Below, piece after piece: positions 47,016 through 49,537 of a stretch of DNA of 49,537 nucleotides. The position numbers were made by a program, and so were the translations under genes. The notes beneath the pieces are model-generated. The model was not told the origin of the DNA. It did not search any database and saw nothing but the letters and a program-made list of their open reading frames with translations. Source of the stretch: an uncultured Clostridia bacterium (GTDB taxonomy: Bacteria > Bacillota > Clostridia > UBA1381); contig CANQYQ010000003.1 of assembly GCA_947628155.1 (NCBI GenBank), positions 1-49,537 of the forward strand, read 5' to 3'. The first letter of the stretch is position 1, and the number at the start of each line of letters is the position of its first letter.

Positions 47016-47621
47016 ATGAACAGAAAAGAAAGAACAAAGAGGCTTGTAATGCTCGCGCTTTTAGCCGCGATACTGCTGCTTATGGCGTTTACGCCGCTGG
47101 GGTATTTGCGGGTGGGACCGCTTAGTATTACATTTAACACGATCCCCGTCGCAATAGGAGCCATAGCGCTTGGACCTGTATGCGGCGCGATACTGGGAGC
47201 TGTGTTTGGATTAACATCCGTAATGGGCGGCAGCGCGATGGTCATGACGCTTATGTCGGTAAATCCGATATTCGCGGGAATAATGTGCTTTGTGCCGCGT
47301 ATTTTAGAGGGGCTTTTGGCGGGATTTATCGCCAAAGCGCTTCGGCAGACAAGGCTTGAAAAACCCGTATCCTACGGTATAACGGGATTTTTGACCGCGT
47401 TTATGAACACGCTGTTTTTCATGTCGGCGCTTGTGATATTATTCGGCGGCAGTGAATTTGTACAGGAGAAATGGACGGCGCTTGCGCCGGGGCAAAATGT
47501 GCTCGTGTTCGTATGCGCGTTCGTCGGAATAAACGCCGTGATCGAAATGATATCGACAGCGATCGTCTCGTCGGCGGTAAGCTTTGCGCTGTATAAATCG
47601 AAGCTGTTGAATGATATGTAA
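47016..47621 (+). CDS. ECF transporter S component (substrate possibly pantothenate)
   Basis: Small hydrophobic protein GPLSITFNTIPVAIGAIALGPVCGAILGAVFGLTSVMGG; adjacent to coaX; start at ATG 47016 after gggagg. Confidence 0.85.
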   Translation: MNRKERTKRLVMLALLAAILLLMAFTPLGYLRVGPLSITFNTIPVAIGAIALGPVCGAILGAVFGLTSVMGGSAMVMTLMSVNPIFAGIMCFVPRILEGLLAGFIAKALRQTRLEKPVSYGITGFLTAFMNTLFFMSALVILFGGSEFVQEKWTALAPGQNVLVFVCAFVGINAVIEMISTAIVSSAVSFALYKSKLLNDM

Positions 47622-47631
47622 GGAGAAAAAA

Positions 47632-48402
47632 ATGATACTTGCTCTTGATATAGGAAACTCAAACATTGTGATCGGCTGCTGCGAGGAGGACAGGGTCTTG
47701 TTCACTGAGCGTATTTCTACGCGCCATGAGGCGACAGAGCTTGAATACGCGATGGCGATAATGAGTATACTCAATATTTACGGACTTGATATGCGCGATA
47801 TTAAGGGTGCGATCATATCATCTGTTGTGCCGAATCTGACAAACATAATGAAGGACGCGGTCGGGAAGATTTCCGGCTGCCGCGTAATGGTTGTCGGGCC
47901 GGGACTTAAAACCGGACTCAAAATCGTCATGGACGACCCGGCGCGGCTCGGCGCGGATCTGGTCGTTGACGCGGTCGCGGGAATAAAGGAATACGGCGCG
48001 CCGCTTATAATTATCGATATGGGCACGGCGACGACAATAAGCGCGATAGGTGAAGGCGGAGAATATCTGGGCGGCGTAATTATGCCGGGACTTGAGGTAT
48101 CTCTTAATTCTCTCGTCGGAGGCACGTCACAGCTTCCGAGAATTTCGCTTGAAAAGCCGAAAAAGGTTATCGGCACAAATACCGTCGATTGCATGAAATC
48201 GGGTATAATGTTCGGCACCGCGTCGAACATAGACGGCATGGTAAGGAAGATCCGCCGCGAGCTGGGCTGTCCCGGCGCAAAGGCTGTCGCGACAGGCGGA
48301 TTGTCAAAGGCTGTCATCCCGCTGTGCGATGAGAAAATTATAATCGATGATGAGCTTCTCTTAAAAGGGCTTGTTATAATTTATATGAAAAATAATGGCT
48401 GA
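47632..48402 (+). CDS. coaX: Type III pantothenate kinase
   Basis: MILALDIGNSNIVIG, SSVVPNLT, DPARLGADLVVDAVA, IDMGTATTISAI, ATGGLSK. Confidence 0.96.
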   Translation: MILALDIGNSNIVIGCCEEDRVLFTERISTRHEATELEYAMAIMSILNIYGLDMRDIKGAIISSVVPNLTNIMKDAVGKISGCRVMVVGPGLKTGLKIVMDDPARLGADLVVDAVAGIKEYGAPLIIIDMGTATTISAIGEGGEYLGGVIMPGLEVSLNSLVGGTSQLPRISLEKPKKVIGTNTVDCMKSGIMFGTASNIDGMVRKIRRELGCPGAKAVATGGLSKAVIPLCDEKIIIDDELLLKGLVIIYMKNNG

Positions 48403-48407
48403 TACGA

Positions 48408-48451
48408 TTGACTTTTTTTGAAAATGTGGTACAATATCAGTAATGATTACT
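48408..48451 (+). promoter_or_regulatory. Rubrerythrin promoter with PerR/Fur-like dyad
   Basis: TTGACT-16 nt-TACAAT followed by AGTAAT-G-ATTACT at 48439-48451. Confidence 0.65.
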
Positions 48452-48515
48452 AATAAGGCATCGATTGTTTTTGGCGCCTTAAGAATCAAATTTAATTTTT
48501 AGGAGGAACAAAATT

Positions 48516-49070
48516 ATGGCAAAGTATGTATGTCCGGTATGCGGTTATATTCACGAGGGGGATAATCCGCCCGAAAAATGTCCTCAGTGCGGCGTTCCCG
48601 GTTCTAAGTTCACAAAAATGGATGAGAGCGTGGAGCTTAATTTCGTTTGTGAGCATGTAATCGGTGTCGGCGCGAAGGATCAGGTTGAGCCGGATGTTTA
48701 CGAGGGCTTGAAGGCTAATTTCGAGGGCGAGTGCACAGAGGTAGGCATGTACATAGCCATGGGCCGTCAGGCGATAAGAGAGGGATATCCCGAAATCGGG
48801 GATTTCTATATGAAGGCGGCTATGGAGGAAGCGGAGCACGCTGCGAAGTTCGCCGAGCTTTTGGGCGAGGTAGTAACGACTTCGACAAAGAAGAATCTGC
48901 AGATGAGAGCAGAGGCTGAGTGCGGCGCTACCGCCGGTAAGCTCGACCTCGCAAAGAGAGCTAAGGAGCTTAACTATGACGCGATCCATGATACCGTTCA
49001 TGAAATGGCCAAGGATGAAGCTAGACATGGAAAAGGCTTTGAAGGCTTACTCAAGAGGTATTTTGGTTAA
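48516..49070 (+). CDS. Reverse rubrerythrin (N-terminal rubredoxin-like domain plus ferritin-like domain)
   Basis: [27 protein letters not shown] at the N-terminus; EAEHAAKF and [17 protein letters not shown] ferritin-like motifs. Confidence 0.95.
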   Translation: MAKYVCPVCGYIHEGDNPPEKCPQCGVPGSKFTKMDESVELNFVCEHVIGVGAKDQVEPDVYEGLKANFEGECTEVGMYIAMGRQAIREGYPEIGDFYMKAAMEEAEHAAKFAELLGEVVTTSTKKNLQMRAEAECGATAGKLDLAKRAKELNYDAIHDTVHEMAKDEARHGKGFEGLLKRYFG

Positions 49071-49145
49071 TCGTAGATACACAAAGATACGATTAGATAC
49101 ACTTCAAAAACCGCGTAAATAAGCCAAATGTTTAACACGGTCACG

Positions 49146-49184
49146 AAACACGATTATCTGAAAACAGTTAATCGTGTTTTTTTG
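49146..49184 (+). terminator. Rho-independent terminator after rubrerythrin
   Basis: AAACACGATTA...TAATCGTGTTTTTTT. Confidence 0.85.
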
Positions 49185-49214
49185 TACCCAATCGTATTTT
49201 TCTCAATGTGTGGG

Positions 49215-49332
49215 AAATTCGTGGGAAAATATAATAGGCTGAGCAGTAAATTTTACTGTTCCCACAAAAATCCCCGCAACCCGCGTCACACAAGGGTTTT
49301 TGCGGCATTGAAAAATAAAATTCGTGGGAAAA
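49215..49332 (+). repeat. Two direct copies of AAATTCGTGGGAAAA upstream of the integrase gene
   Basis: Identical 15-mers at 49215-49229 and 49318-49332, plus a partial GTGGGAAA at 49210-49217. Confidence 0.7.
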
Positions 49333-49414
49333 ATAAAAATCTTCTTGACTTTGGTAAGGTTCGTCTACTTCAAATGATAAAATAATCTATATCAAAAGTT
49401 AAGGAGGAACTTGT

Positions 49415-49537
49415 ATGAAAGGCAGCGTAAGAAAAAAAGGTGCAACATGGTCGTATCGACTAGACCTCGGAACGATTGCGGGCAAAAGAAATCAAATTGA
49501 AAGAAGCGGTTACAAAACAAAGAGAGAAGCTGAAAAG
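49415..49537 (+). CDS. Tyrosine recombinase/integrase, N-terminal arm-binding domain (truncated by window end)
   Basis: ATG 49415 after aaggagg: MKGSVRKKGATWSYRLDLGTIAGKRNQIERSGYKTKREAEK, typical of phage/ICE integrase N-termini. Confidence 0.88.
   Translation, partial: MKGSVRKKGATWSYRLDLGTIAGKRNQIERSGYKTKREAEK

Noticed and set aside
49128-49385. 85-aa ORF between rubrerythrin and the integrase
   Set aside because: Runs through the terminator hairpin and the repeat sites; composition looks non-coding
1-49537. tRNA, rRNA, tmRNA or SRP RNA genes
   Set aside because: No cloverleaf with a GGTTCRANYCC T-arm, and no rRNA, tmRNA or SRP signature, was seen by eye; a tRNAscan/Infernal run would be needed to be sure

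Overview
49.5 kb of a low-to-mid GC Clostridia/Firmicutes-type chromosome, mostly housekeeping genes. In order: dapA-dapB-PfpI-folate ligase-tatD; a transglutaminase-like secreted protein (-); a nifS-nifU-Rrf2 Fe-S operon; a ppx-ppk1-SDR operon (-); the dnaA-dnaN origin region, followed by an MBL hydrolase, hemZ and a DnaC/DnaI-like loader; assorted envelope and zinc-ribbon proteins; a CDF transporter whose promoter is duplicated; galE; nitrilase; EamA; CapA; two CobW-family GTPases (one with a His/Glu-rich tract); a GH2 enzyme; hydF; a stalk/cohesin-like protein; cdaA-cdaR-hslO-rsmG; a Noc/ParB-like protein; asparaginase; a GltD-like oxidoreductase; ECF S component-coaX; and reverse rubrerythrin. 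The right edge is the start of a tyrosine integrase gene, so the window probably ends at the boundary of an integrated mobile element. No complete novel defence or mobile system is visible. The strongest unexplained signals are non-coding: (1) a 125-bp near-identical direct duplication of the CDF promoter, operator-like dyad and first codons, flanking a small membrane-protein gene; (2) a ~235-nt highly structured minus-strand leader with interleaved complementary arms upstream of the stalk/cohesin gene, next to a second structured leader upstream of cdaA; (3) a consensus promoter at 38.23 kb facing into the 3' end of an oppositely oriented gene; (4) operator-like palindromes at the nifS, rubrerythrin and EamA promoters; (5) a structured leader before the His-rich CobW gene; (6) dispersed intergenic palindromic repeats. 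All calls come from reading the sequence and supplied ORF translations; no searches or folding programs were run.
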